A stretch of DNA of 64,000 nt from Membranipora membranacea (taxonomy: Eukaryota; Bryozoa; Gymnolaemata; Cheilostomatida; Membraniporidae), in NCBI GenBank assembly GCA_914767715.1, contig OU612074.1:2741501-2805500 (forward strand). Direction: 5' to 3'. The position numbers were made by a program, and so were the translations under genes. Numbering within the stretch: the first letter of the stretch is position 1; each line of letters opens with the position of its first letter. Under the pieces are notes generated by a model. The model ran no database searches and was not told the origin of the DNA. It worked only from the letters and a program-made list of their open reading frames with translations. This document shows, one piece after another, positions 1 through 12,609 of this stretch.

Positions 1-336
1 CCATTATTGCGTATCGTAGTAGTGCTTAAATTATCGTTGGCTAAAAGTAGATTTGTGTAAATCCTTCAAATGAAATTTGTTATTCTGGTAGATGAGAATA
101 TGATTTGTGTAAAAATTTTGTGCCAAGTTCTCAAAGTTCATTCACATCACCATAAACAACATATACTTATTTGTAAACAGATTTGTAAAATAAAAACCAA
201 GCCTAACCGTTGTTTCTGAAATGCTGACAACTCTTAGCAGCGGGCTTATAAAATAGAGAAATTTGCTTCCTGCCAATGCCTCACACTTCTAGGGTGATAT
301 CTGTGATGATAGGATAACTAAAAAGCGTCATTGTAG

Positions 337-444
337 ATTGAAGCCGATCCGGACACATACTTTGAGAATGAACTAAATAACCTAGGTGTTAGCATGTGTA
401 CCTATGTCCTAAAACGGATTGGCAATCCAGTTGAGACAGTTGTT
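337..444 (+). pseudogene. Relic copy (a) of a duplicated M13 peptidase exon
   Basis: After a TTGTAG acceptor the frame reads IEADPDTYFENELNN and ends near NPVET. This aligns with the two exons at 1076-1179 and 1544-1653 around the shared YFEN/HFEN core and the NPV/EPV/KPI end. All three enter in phase 0. The other two leave in phase 2 through a GT donor, but at the equivalent place here (around 441-447) no usable phase-2 GT is present. I read it as a decayed tandem duplicate of the exon. It could be an alternative exon using a weak GTTGTT donor. Confidence 0.5.
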
Positions 445-1075
445 ATTGGGTTGCTGGTATTTGACCCTGTGGTTGCCGTAAAAAACAGGGATGGGGCGGT
501 GCTGCTTGGTTTAGCCTCAGCTTCTTAGTCTATCTTTGGTCTACTCATAAACATATTTATTTTTCATGAGTATCCTAGGTTCTAAGTACTTCGTCTCCCA
601 ATGTGCTAATTTTCATTGTTGAGTAAACCCCATAACAAAAATTATTATTAAGACTATGGTACACCCTAGGTCAATTTGCATTCAAATGGAATTCATACAT
701 TATCTCCTGCCATAGAATTTTGCTCAGTTTCAAGTTTTTTTTTCACCTCCCCGGTGATATGTTAAGGACATCAAGGGAAAAGATAATCATTAGCTAGGTC
801 CTGGCTTTCTAAGATATATCACTGTCTAGGCTCTACTTCATTTGCAACTCATCATGGACACATACGGACCCAGGGAACATGGACACATATGAGTGCATAT
901 GTGTCCAGAGAACATGGACTCATCATGGACACATACGAGTGCCCTTATGATTTTTGGACGTTGCTTAGATTTATCCCCCCCCCGCTTTATTTCATCAGTT
1001 TCATATTATCATTTTTCATTGAACCTGGTATTACGGGGCTTCATATTATGTAGCTTAGTATTATGGATATTGCAG

Positions 1076-4000
1076 GTTTTGACTGAAGATAATAAGCATT
1101 TTGAGAATTATAATGTTAATTTGGAGTGGACTGTGAAAAAGGCAAACAAGCGGATTCATGAGCCTGTTGATAGGGAAAGGTATAACGCAGCGGCTAAAAT
1201 AAAACCACAGCTTAACAGCTAAACCTTACTGTGTGATTAATTAGCGCTCTCCACTCCTCTCCTCAAACACACACCTGCTTTGGTGATTGGGCTGTTTTAA
1301 GATTAATGTCAATATAGCCTGAATGGTGATCTGATTTGCTATATAAGGCTCTAGTAATGATTATGGTAATAATATGTCCTAAAATGAAGGGGCATTGATA
1401 AGGTCACTAAGCTGTGTTTCCTACCCAATCACACCACAGTCTGACCTTGGGAGCAGTGATGCTCTCAGTCTATGATTTTGCCTCTATTACCAATAGCTTC
1501 TTTATGCACCCTTGCTTTATGCTGCTTGCTACTTCCCATCCAGATTATCGGAAAGATTGATGGAGATAAATATTTTGAGAATTACCTTGTCGGAATCCGC
1601 CATTCAGCAATACAAAAGTTTGAAGATATAAATAAACCAATTGACAAGAACAAGTAAGTGAGACGGCCTTGACCTTTGCCTCTGTGAACTCTAAGCCTCC
1701 GGACAGACCATTTATTATTTATATAGCTTGGTTTATTGGGTTTATTCTTCCTGCTGCTTGTGGTTTTTGTATGAAATGTTTTGTTTCCGTTGCTCTGTGC
1801 ATCTGAGACCAAGATTCCACCCCTATTGTTTGATTTTCCTCAATATCCGCAATACCTAGTTAATATTGATACCTTTACTTCCCATGAATGATTATCGGTT
1901 GTGGGAAGGCTGTCTGTTATGTAGCTCTGTTGATGCAATCATTTGGAGAGATAAATTGAACTCAATGGTCCCTATACCAGTAGTGTCAACTGTCCCCTCC
2001 TGCAATGAAACAAATATATCTCACATGTATGTGGTTTGTGTGTGCTAGTACTACAAACCTACTATCTCCCAACATCATAATTTGTTTAGAAAACAGACGT
2101 AACTCAACCTTGATCAATCTTTGTCATTCAAAATTACCCATGATGCAATATTTATAATTGTAGGTGGTCAACTGTTCCAGCTATAGTTAACGCATTCTAT
2201 AGTTCCAGCAAAAATCAAATATGTAAGTTTCAACATATTAAAAAGTGTTTTGATATTTAAAGTTTTAAATGCAAATTTAGCCAGACTATTTACTCTGTAA
2301 AACTTTCTTTGCAAGTCCTGCTTGTTTATAAGTATGGTTATGTTCAAATAATCAATCATGGATAATGAAAGACATTGCTTCCCCTTATGAATATTTTCTA
2401 GAGCAGTTTGTTATATGTAGATGTGAGAATGCTATGATTTCCATCGCTAGAATTCGCGCAATGTCATGATTTATCTGCTATAACAAGTTATTCCGATCAT
2501 CATGTATTATTGAAATCACCTAGCCGTTTTGTATATTATAACATGTAAATGAACTTACTTTATGACAGCTTTCCCTGGAGGTGTATTACAGCCACCGTTC
2601 TGGTCAGCAGATAGACCTGAGTAAGTATCACTTACACTAGTCATATATTAGACTATTACATGAATATCTCTGATCGATAGAAAGGAAATGTGAATTGGTT
2701 CATGTAGCTTGAGTACCACCAGATGGAGCTCGGTGTTACAATCTGAGGATCATTTCTGAAATTGGGACGGGCACACATGAGGTACTCAGACTATATTGAC
2801 TCTTATTATCAGAGATACACAGACTAAATTGTGTAATATCAATGTCAGCATGAGAATCATACATCATATACTATCTCTTTATCGATGACATTGTGATATG
2901 ATGAGGTGTTATCCACCATGTTTAGTCTTGGCGTCATTTTGCTCAAGAGAAATCATCACAAATCCCTTTCTCTCTGTATCTCAAACTTATTCGGGGTTCC
3001 CAGGCGCTGCATTTCACAGTTTAACTTCTTGGAGTAGTTAATTTTTAATGAAAAATGAAAGTAAAATAATAAGTATTTGATAATTATTGTTGTAGATCTA
3101 TGAACTATGGTGGTATAGGAATGGTTATAGGTCATGAGATCACTCATGGGTTTGATGATCAAGGTATTTATAAACACTGTGTTCTAAACTTTATTCAGAC
3201 GATGAATGTTGGCCTCTTCTGACAAGTTTAGATACCTTTTTATGACTCTTGATTGGAACTGTGTTTATTTACGTTAAAGTTTATGTAATGCATATTTATT
3301 AGGCTTTTAAATCTTTTCATATTAGGGTGCTCTACACGGATACACATAAGAGAGCACTATAGAGCTCCTAATGTTTGTGGAATTACAGTTGTTTACATTC
3401 ATATATCAGTTCCATACAGATATAAGGTATATAGTTTTTTTTACTTTTCTCTTACTTATATTCTGATTCTCAGGCCGACAGTTTGATAAGGATGGTAATC
3501 TGGTCGAGTGGTGGAATCAGGATGTCACTGAGGCTTTCACAGATAAAGCTCAGTGTATCATTGACCAGTATGGTAACTATGTGATGCCACAAATTAACAG
3601 AACGGTATGTAGGGATATTCACATGTGATTTTACCTTGGCGAACGCAAATATATGAAAGTTGGTCTTGTGGGAAATGTGTGAATATGAGTTGTCCCATCT
3701 TTGATATTTAGAGGATAACTTCTTTTATATATTTAGGTTATGTGCAAAATTGGGGGTGTTGCATATAGAATGAGCGATGCCTTTAACAGCAAATTATCAC
3801 TATCACATCCCTCGAAATCATCCCTAAGTCGGTCTTTCAATTAGATAAAATAATTCCCAAATCGCTCACACATTGATGTAAGTGAGTGAGCGATTTGTTA
3901 GTGAGTCCTGCATCGGATAGCGATTTTGGTTATTTTTATTTTAAAGACCCCTGGTTGGTGTAACTTGATGAGAGCAATGATACTTTAACATATGTCAAAG

Positions 4001-5360
4001 AACCAATCAATGGTATATGAGGGTTGACTTATCTAGAACAACTGGCTACATGAGAACATTAGCAATGTGTATCATCCATTGAGAAATCAGTGCAATGGTT
4101 TTACTTTGTTTAACTTTTATTAGTTGAATGGAGTGAACACACAGGGAGAAAACATCGCTGATAATGGAGGTATAAAACAAGCCTTCAATGCTTATAAGGC
4201 TTATGAAGAGAAACACGGGCCTGGTCAACGACTCCCTGGCTTAGAAACCTTCAACTCTAAAAAACTCTTCTTCATGGCATTTGGCCAGGTGAGTTTTTCA
4301 CACAAGCTGGAATCGGTTAAAATGATTGGGAGAAAGTAATGACCGATAAAAATGACAAACAAGACACCCAATATTTCCAATCTACAAATCCACAAAATTG
4401 TGTCACGTAGAAACAGGAGTGATTCTCAAGCTCCAAAGGACCTGACAGCGTGACACATGGAGAAATGGTTACTGAAAATGATGCTAAATTTGTTGTGAAT
4501 TCATAAACATATGAAGATAATGATGCCTCGAAAACTAAATTCTCACTTCACTGTTTAGATCAATGGATGCATGAAAAAGTCTGCTGGCACGAAATATCGT
4601 TAAAGAATTTTTTTGTTAGTCGGTGTGCAACTTTTTTTCTCAAACATCCTCCATTATTGATTACTACTGACTTCTTCTGGTGAATATGTAATCATTCATC
4701 CAGACCTCCACCACTGGGCACTGCTACTGGGATGGATTCAAATTTACTCTTTACTCAGATGGTATGATTTCTCATTACAGATATGGTGCAGTGCTTACAA
4801 AGATGCAGGATTAGACAATGCTATAACTACAGGTGTACACAGCCCTGGAATGTACAGGTAAGGTCAAAGGTCACATTAGGTCATATAGAGGTCACGTAAG
4901 GGTCATATAATGATCATAGGGGTCATAGAATGTACAGGTATGTACCATGCCTTCCACTGCTCGATACAAACATCTTCACCCAATATTCAAACATATTTAT
5001 CACATTTTTTATATTTTTTCCTTCCTATCAATCGGTTGATCACCAGGGCACAACCTTTGCTGAAGTGAAGGGTAGAATTCTAAGTTACGACATCACTGAT
5101 GTTAAACATCAACAAAAATCTCGTATATTATAAAGTATGATTTGATTTGGACTGATCAATGTCCTTCATCATTTAAATGGTGCAATAGCGACATTTAGCA
5201 ATATCAACAAAAAAGTTTAAAAAAGAGCTAAAATCTACTTGTTTTGTTGTTATTTTTCAGAGTTATCGGAACACTATCTAACTTTGAAGAGTTCTCCAAC
5301 GTTTTCCAGTGTCCAGCTGGGTCTCGGATGAATCCAACAGATCGATGCTCAGTCTGGTAG
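1076..5360 (+). CDS. M13 family zinc metallopeptidase (neprilysin/ECE-like), C-terminal part
   Basis: Exons seen by splice sites and frame: 1076-1179 and 1544-1653 (alternative or duplicated versions), 2569-2620, 3096-3163, 3474-3604, 4124-4288, 4781-4857 and 5261-5360 with a TAG stop. From 2569 on, the phases join without a break. Family motifs: the [11 protein letters not shown] stretch (2569 exon); the zinc-binding HEITH in [17 protein letters not shown] (3096 exon); GENIADNGG, which supplies the third zinc ligand (4124 exon); the late [15 protein letters not shown] stretch (4781/5261); and a C-terminal CSVW. M13 enzymes are type II membrane or secreted endopeptidases that cut small peptides; their N-terminal half and membrane anchor would lie left of the window. 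A short exon expected between 1653 and 2569 (phase 2 in, phase 1 out, the VNAYY-type region) was not found, so the joining there is unresolved. Confidence 0.88.
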
Positions 5361-6150
5361 TCATTCAACAATATCATTTATGCGGCAAAATAACTTTATA
5401 CATAGCATATATAATTTGATATATATGTCTATCAATACCATAGATTTATTACATATATTATATAAAATAATATATATTATATATAATATATTATTTATAA
5501 TGTTTTATATATATACCTTTGATATTTATGTTAATCAATATCATAGATTCTATTTTTTATTTACATGACTACACAATCCCTTATATTATAGCAAATTTTT
5601 AAACTCATTGATTACGTTTTAAGAACAATCTTCCTACATTAATACCAGTATTTATTACTTCCATGTACACTGAAAAAAATTTGTATAGTCTGTTTCCAAA
5701 TGATTGGTAGCTGACGGATGTATATTCTAATGCTGCCGACTGCTTGACGTTCAGCTCAAGTCCGTGTCTACTTTTTCGTCTTTCAATTCCTAAAATACAC
5801 TGAATACTTTTTCTGTGTTTCGAGCATTGCAATAGAAATATATATCCACAAACTTCAATGCTCCTGATATGCTTAACATATGAATGGGTCAGCATATCTA
5901 AGTTCAACATATCTACGGGTCGGCATGTCTTTGGCTTCATAGCATGCTTCTTAATTGAGGGGCACTCCTCTCCTCCCAGCTATGCTATACACGGGGTCGG
6001 GTTGTATCTTTGTTATGATTGTAATGCTAGTGAACATAAGCTTTCTCATTCTGGAACAATTTGTCAGACAACTCAAACTGTTTATCAAGTGCTACATACA
6101 AAATACACCATAGAAATTTGGTCAATATCTCTACACAGCTAACCTGAGAC
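5361..6150. other. AT-rich intergenic region behind the M13 peptidase gene
   Basis: Dense TA-rich stretches (about 5395-5570), with tandem copies of a phrase ending in atcatagatt, then unique sequence. The open frames here have no recognisable domain or splice context. I see no gene. Confidence 0.5.
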
Positions 6151-6299
6151 TAACTTTGTGATGTTTGGTGAATTTGTACATAAGGATGTAATATTCCCTG
6201 TAGGGCCACAAATATATAAGTGTAGGAGTAGACAGGTGATGCCACATAAGAGGGGGAGTAGAGTTGTACACCCGAGGGTGCTGGGGGCTGGAACAATCA

Positions 6300-6402
6300 A
6301 CCTTGAAAGCACCCCCGGTGAGACTCAAACTCACAAATTCTGCAGCATTGATCGTCTGGCAGTGAATAGCAAGCGGGCTAACCAATTGAGCCATCTCACA
6401 AT
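6300..6402 (-). mobile_element. tRNA-derived SINE-like element
   Basis: On the - strand a tRNA-like promoter can be read: an A-box-like TGGCTCAATTGGTTAGC near 6383-6399, then a B-box-like GAGTTTGAGTCTCACC near 6312-6327. The spacing is about that of a tRNA, but no clover-leaf acceptor stem closes, so this is a SINE head rather than a tRNA gene. Confidence 0.5.
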
Positions 6403-6651
6403 CTTGCAACCTCACCATCCCCAGGAGGTTAAGTTTATTGCTATGTACTATGATAATTCTTTGTCACAGGCTAGCCTAGATATGTAGGAAAGCTTGTAGT
6501 ACTGTTGCGTTTTTGTTTTAGCCTCAAAGATTAGAACGCAGTGTGGATAGTATAATTTACTGATAAGTATTACTCGATACTATCTATATACTATACACCA
6601 AGATGTCTATAATGTTAGAGTGCACTTAGCTGCAAACCATTCTTATCAAAA

Positions 6652-6916
6652 GGGAATTCCCCTTTTATGTTACAAAGTCCCCGCTTTAAAACTTTCTACA
6701 CCAGGGAGAATTACCTAGATAACTATACGACTGTTTAATTATATCACATTTTTATGTCATACTACCTACTATGTGCAGGCTGCGGGTTTTAACCTACTAT
6801 TTTACCTACTATTTTACCTACTACCTAATGTGGCTTTACTTCTCTGGATAAACCAATGAACTAAACCCAACTCTTATCAACTACAGGGGAATTCCCTTTT
6901 TGCAATGGGAGTTCCC
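6652..6916. promoter_or_regulatory. Three kappaB-like sites upstream of gene A1
   Basis: GGGAATTCCC at 6652-6661, GGGGAATTCCC at 6886-6896 and GGGAGTTCCC at 6907-6916, 160-420 bp before the A1 start codon. All fit the Rel/NF-kappaB consensus GGGRNNYYCC. TTTTGCAAT (C/EBP-like) lies between the last two. The last pair is conserved in front of A2 and A3. Regulation is inferred from motif and conservation only. Confidence 0.35.
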
Positions 6917-7687
6917 ATATGTGAACTTGTCTCGCATCATGCTGTGAGGATACATACACGTATTTAGTGCCAGTAGTAGTCGCTTGCTCAATATTTCAGC
7001 TCAGTTTGTTGATGGCATAGTCAAAGCAGGGAGAATGGTCAAAGTGATCTCAACAACTTCATTCAACCCACAACATGGGTGTTCGGTATTTAGCTGAGTT
7101 TATTCGTAATGGGCACAGAAATAGATGCAGGCTTGCAGACTGTGTGAAAGACTGCGATAATCGTCTAGTTATTGATGGGAACAACCTGCACCACCTTCTA
7201 TTTAGTGATAGTAACTCTCGTCACAAGGCGAAGCACGGAGGCGACCTTGACTTGTACGCGCGCGAGGTAGAGCGATTCTTCGGATGCTTAGAGCGGTTAG
7301 GTATAACAAGCTATATTATATTTGATGGGTTTGATCGAGAGAATAACAAGGTTCGGGAGAGTCGTATTGTTAAAGATATTAAAACGATAGAAGATCTTCT
7401 CATTAACCGAGGATTGCGGGTGAAGCTTTCTTGTCTTTCAAAGAGGGTGAGTAACTTACCGTTCTAAGAATGTAAGTTCTATACACCATCAATGACATGC
7501 TACATGTTTTAGTTCCGCTATACAGAGTGTATCTATGCATTTTCAGTGAGCTGATATGTGATTTAGATAAGATTTGATCGCTTTCAAACAGAGCCACTAT
7601 ATTAAAATATGTGGCTGAAGGCCCATGTCCCTACTACTCCCCTAATCTCCGGATATGGTGCAGGTCTGGTTCTGACAATGAGTAATA

Positions 7688-7737
7688 AGCCTGTAGTTTC
7701 TGAGTCCTGGATCCTGAGTCCTGCATCCTGAGTCTCA
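7688..7737. repeat. Short, degenerate TGAGTCC-type repeat in A1 intron 1
   Basis: A few imperfect 7-bp units (ctgagtcctg, gatcctgagt, gcatcctgag). The same place in A2 and A3 holds long perfect arrays, so this looks like the short or interrupted form. Confidence 0.6.
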
Positions 7738-8581
7738 CCCAGTTACAGCATCATCAATCAATATGATGATTACAATCGGCATGTGACAGTTCCACCTATT
7801 AAGGAAATATCGTCTGGAAAACTGAACCCTCTGCAAATCTTAGAAGCTATAGTTTTATTTTTGTGAGCAGCATAAATATGTTATACTAACTTAAGTGATC
7901 AGTTCAGTTTTCAGCGCTCATGATTGTAGACACTGATTGAAAGCTTACAGAGACAGAGTCGAGTGAAGGTGTGTGTAGTCGATGGAGATGCTGATCCTGC
8001 TGTAATGAGTCTGGCATACCACTACAAGTGCCCTGTAGTCAGTGATGATAATGACTTCTTACTGTGTAACCTTGAGGGTGGTGTCATCAGCGCCAAGGAG
8101 CTGGTCGAGTGCTTGGGATATGTGTGAGTAAATTTGGAATGTATATTGGTGTAAAGCCCGCCTTTGATCACCAATCATTCTTTCAGAGATTCTGGTAGGT
8201 TGTTATTTGCAAGCCAACGCACTGACATCAGCTGCTTGTTGATGTATCACAGTATTAGGTCAAGATCATCACCATTTAATTAGACCCAAGAAGATGATGA
8301 TTTCTTCTTGAAAATGTTGCCTACCGACCCTCCCAATCCTAGAACAGATTTTCATAACCAAGATTTCCAACCCGATCTCTCCACCTCGCTTTTTGTTGTT
8401 GTCATAGAGCCCTATCGTCAAGCCTAACAGCTCCACATGCTCAGAGCTGTGTACCTAAGCGCTGCACTGCAAAGTACGCCAATAGTTTTTTTGTAAAATA
8501 TGCTTGCTAGTTTTTGTGTCACACTTATATTGTGAATGTTTTCCTTTTATTCATTCAAAACTACTCCATTATAAATCCCAT

Positions 8582-8630
8582 GGTTTCTGCGAGAGTTTCA
8601 ATATAATATATTGAAACTCTCGCAGAAACC
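8582..8630. repeat. 49-nt perfect palindrome in A1 intron 2
   Basis: Arms 8582-8605 and 8607-8630 are exact reverse complements around a single A at 8606. A2 (about 26160) and A3 (about 41335) carry only the left arm, so the right arm was added in A1, most simply by a replicative snap-back or template switch. Confidence 0.9.
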
Positions 8631-10460
8631 TTATCTTAAACCAGCTTGCTGTAAATATGTATGTGGAATTGTTAAGTCATAAACACCAAATGATTTTTTC
8701 TGATCAATCGATTTCCTTCCTTTGTTTCAGGGATGACAATCCTTTAGTGGGTATCTACTACATTTCAGATCTTGCTGCAAAGTGTAACATAGACAGAGAC
8801 TTACTTTCTCTTCTCAGTGTAACACTAGGCTGTGATAAGTTCAAGCCTGACAAGATTCAGCAGTTTTTAAGAGAAGAAGGATTTATACCTCCGGCTCCAC
8901 AGGTTGATCTCAGTATAATCTCTAAGGTATGCCCCTCACAAACATTATTGCTTTGGCTATTTTATAACATCTACATTTGACACCACACTCAATACTTATA
9001 TCATGATTCTACAGTATTTTCAATATGCCTTATCAATACTTTACTCCTTTACGAAAACAACAAACTGCTGGGGATAATAAGGTACCTTTCTCAACACACC
9101 TGTGCAGACGTAAGCTGAGCCATCAGTCTATCATTATTTTGTAGCCTCGAATAGATGGAGATTTTCGACAGATATTTTACTGTAACAGGGCTGACTATAG
9201 GGAAGAGGCTGGTGGCCATATTCATATCTTATCAAAGGTATGTGGACAACACAACGTCACACTTTCCTTCTATTACTTATCATTAATGTTAATTTATTCT
9301 ATCCAGTGCCATTCTCAAAGTTTGAATGTCATGATGCATGCAGAATGCAGATAAATTGGCCTAATTGACTAATTGGCTTATAATTCTGATTCTGACTCCC
9401 CATCATCTGGAATATTCCCCTTATTGCTAATGTTATGTATGTCTTACTGTCTTATTGTGTATAAATGAACAAACACTCAGGGTCAATAATATTGATGTTA
9501 TTCATAAGCGAATTATCCTCTCAATGTAAAATAGGTGACGACTCCAAATATAAGTGATTTGTTTTTGTAGTTTAAAACTCAAGAAGATGCAATCAAAGTG
9601 ATGAGTAAAGATGAGGGACTGAGGAAACTTATCAGAGAGGTATTATCTGATTACAGACCCGATAAAGAACACTGGATCATAAACTACTTCCAGACAGAAG
9701 TAAAAGAGCGAAGAAAAAAAGAGATACTTACAACCAGTAAGCCCCTCAGTCCTCTCTAGAGAAGGAGCAAGTCTGAGTAAAGTGATTGACTCTCTGAAGT
9801 TGTCTTCCAGTCAGCAGTCAGCATGTATACAGAGACAAGGAGGCAGGGAGGTGGTGCTGATGATCATCTTATTTTACTGGGCTAATAATTCTCAACCTGC
9901 TATATCGAGAGAGTAAGTAATCAAACCCTAATATACAACGAAGGTTGTCTAAGAACTTTGATTAAAGCTATAGTTGCGCCTCCCCATATTTGGAATCATA
10001 ATATTGAAGTTCCCAGTCTAACTAAGAGCACAATGGCAACCTTTTGAGATAGCCTATGGACACAGTTTTACTAAAAACTTTTCACAACAACTAAGGTTGT
10101 CCCCTCTTATTGTTGTTTGCCATGGTGCTCTTAATTAGACTGAGACCTTCAATATGATACAAAATATGGAGTGGCGCAACTATAGCTACGGAAAGCAGGC
10201 TCAAAAAAAATCATAGTTTGACTAAGATGCGCCTGTCATGTACTCAGTCGCTTTTAGATTCAAACAAAATCACTTCAATATCTAGATACAGAAATAAGAT
10301 TATATTGACTGCATCATCACAGCACAAGCATTGTCACCTCATCAAAACTTCTGACTGGTCTGCCATATGCTGTCAAATTTGTAGATATTTTAGTAATTTG
10401 GGACTAGAAAAGTATTTGGGAAGTAAAAAAAATATTATTATCAGATTATGTTCATACCAG

Positions 10461-10563
10461 GGCTGCATCTCAACTATTGCGCCATCTCACTGCCAGGCGA
10501 TTAGTGCCGCAAGAGTTGCGGGTTCGAATCCCATCTGCATCTCAACTATTGCTGGCACAAGAG
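10461..10563 (+). mobile_element. tRNA-derived SINE in A1, between exons 7 and 8
   Basis: A B-box GGGTTCGAATCCC lies near 10518-10530 inside a segment bounded by the direct repeat ctgcatctcaactattg. The same insertion stands in the same intron of A2 and A3, so it predates the duplications. Confidence 0.55.
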
Positions 10564-12467
10564 GGAATTCTGACCAAAATCGTTACGTATATTTATCACA
10601 GACTCGCCACGACATAAAATCTCAGGTAACACAATTCCCTCTATATACCTACAGGTACCTGATATCAGCGCTGCGGTGTATGAGTGGTGTCTCTAAACTA
10701 TCTGTAGATGAACCAAAGCCCAGACCAGATAAAGATGTCGTTCACTCATTCGCTACAGTAAGTATTGATAGAGATAACTTGATTATGATCAGATCCACTA
10801 TACCTGTTCTATTAATTACCATATCACTAATTAGGAGAAATGTGTGTGGGTGCGTGTGTGTAAGTAAAGATTAGAGCAGACTGTACTACAGTCCGCTGTA
10901 AAATATGTTCGAGATGACGAGCCTTACTTCTCGTAATCATTATCATGAATCTTTACAAACACGACAAAATTTCAGCAACAGAACCTTGACAATCTCTTTT
11001 TACTAAAATTGAAGCAACAATATATAATTTAATATATATAATATTATATATAACATTTTGTATATTGCATGTTTCTTTCGGTATTTGTAATTCCAGTCAC
11101 GTGATGCATTTACTCCAGCTGTTAGAGTTAGACTTCTGGTCAGATCTGTCTTACTTCGTGAAAGGCAGCACCTATCATCAGCTGTGTTTACAGTCAGCAC
11201 CTGATGTAGATAGTCTGTGGAAAGACCAGTCAAGGTTTGTACTGACTTGTACTTGTACAGATTCTTACACAGTTTTGTGTGCACAAGTGTTGAGAACTGT
11301 TTGAGCTCCTATATAAGATTTTCACGACTAGATAGCACACCAGTAAAACACCATATTTTCAGTAAAATGTTGTTTGCTATGAAGAGCTGAAAACTCGTTT
11401 ATCCTCATAGGCAGGGCACATTGTAATTTTATTTGAAGTAGAGAATAAATTGATGATTGCGCTTAGAGCTAGAGTAAAAGGGAATTTGTGTTCTCTACTA
11501 GCATACTGATGGTCTTGTTGTAGCAAAACTCATGTAAATTTTGTCAAAAATTAGAGAAAATTGACCATTATACCTTGCTTAGCGATTCATATGGAGTTCT
11601 AATGCAATTCCACATGGACAAAATCTTTTTTAAGTAATAATTTTTCAACGAGAGAACATTCCCCTGCTCTCAGGTCTTCAAGTCGGCTCTGTCCCTAAGG
11701 AGTCGTTTCATGTATTCATTCCTGATTTGATACTGGGCAGCCCCTTATGCTAGAAAGACTATTAATGCCCTGGTTCAGTGGGTGTTTGCACTCACCCTGC
11801 ATACAGTAAAATAAACCCTCTGCCGCCTGCCTCCTCCAATAGCCATGCAAAATCTCAACACCCAGTTGACAACACCCGCCAAATAACAACCAGTGCTAGT
11901 TTGAACATTATTCCCTATCTTTTTCAGCTGGCAATCTCTTGTGCTGAGAAATATCAGCAGATACCAACTGAGAAACCGAAGGTATGCACAGTCTTTAAAC
12001 TTGCAGTCTTAGGAATTATATTAGCCTAAATTCTTTGGACTCAAGAGCCAAGTTGTATATTGTAACAAACGTTTGCACCATGGTTGTTGGGTGTGCAGTA
12101 AAGGCATAGAAAAATAACTCTTCATATTGTTCCTATTGGTCATTGAGACGCCCAAATCCAAGTGCTACAAGAGTTTTGTAGACCTAACTTAAAGCGTTAT
12201 CAGTCCTAATCTATTGGGACAATGTATAACTCAATTTCTGATATCTGATAAATATTTTAACATATTACAGGAAAGATAAAACAGCTGATTTGAATGACTA
12301 CGAAGACCTTGGGATGGTAAGTCTGATTACTGCTGTTATTTCATGACCTTGACCTGTCACACTTAGCCTGAGTTTAGTTGAGGACTAGGCTCTTGCCAAA
12401 TCGGGGAGTAAATTATCAGCCAGGTGCTCAAGATCCAATTCAAATAACCCAATCATTACAATGCAAA

Positions 12468-12609
12468 TTAAAGATTCAGGAATATAAGCTGTTTCTTGCA
12501 TTTTGGACACCTCTTTGCAAGAGAATTTATTTTCTTTTTGCAGTAGGGACAATTTTTCCATACTTTTACTGGACCACACCGTCTCATGGGGTTATGCTTC
12601 TTCCTGCTC
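12468..12609 (-). pseudogene. Zinc-ribbon exon remnant, antisense in A1 intron 11
   Basis: The - strand frame reads RKKHNPMRRCGPVK then WKNCPYCKKK and KRCPKCKKQ before a TAA, with two CxxC pairs. It is nearly identical to the C-terminal part of the exon at 32423-32701. The upstream half (the first CxxC and the IP-LAVV stretch) is missing. It lies between A exons 11 and 12 on the opposite strand. Equivalent remnants lie in F1, F2 and A3. Confidence 0.6.

Noticed and set aside
10510-10540. tRNA gene (GGGTTCGAATCCC present)
   Set aside because: No closing acceptor stem or anticodon arm; the same segment occurs in three paralogous introns, so it is a SINE relic. The same holds for 6300, 18204 and 19400.
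11650-11720. Extra A exon reading VFKSALSLRSRFMYSF after CTCTCAG (also about 30390 and 59235)
   Set aside because: Needs phase 0 on entry while exon 9 leaves in phase 2; in the required phase it stops after eight codons. Exon 10 at CTGGCAATC fits the phase and matches the last B exon.
11778-12029. Frame 0 reading of A exon 10 (LAISCAEKYQQIPTEKPK)
   Set aside because: Looks protein-like but runs into a stop at the start of exon 11; the other phase joins exons 9-12 and aligns with B (WQR...).
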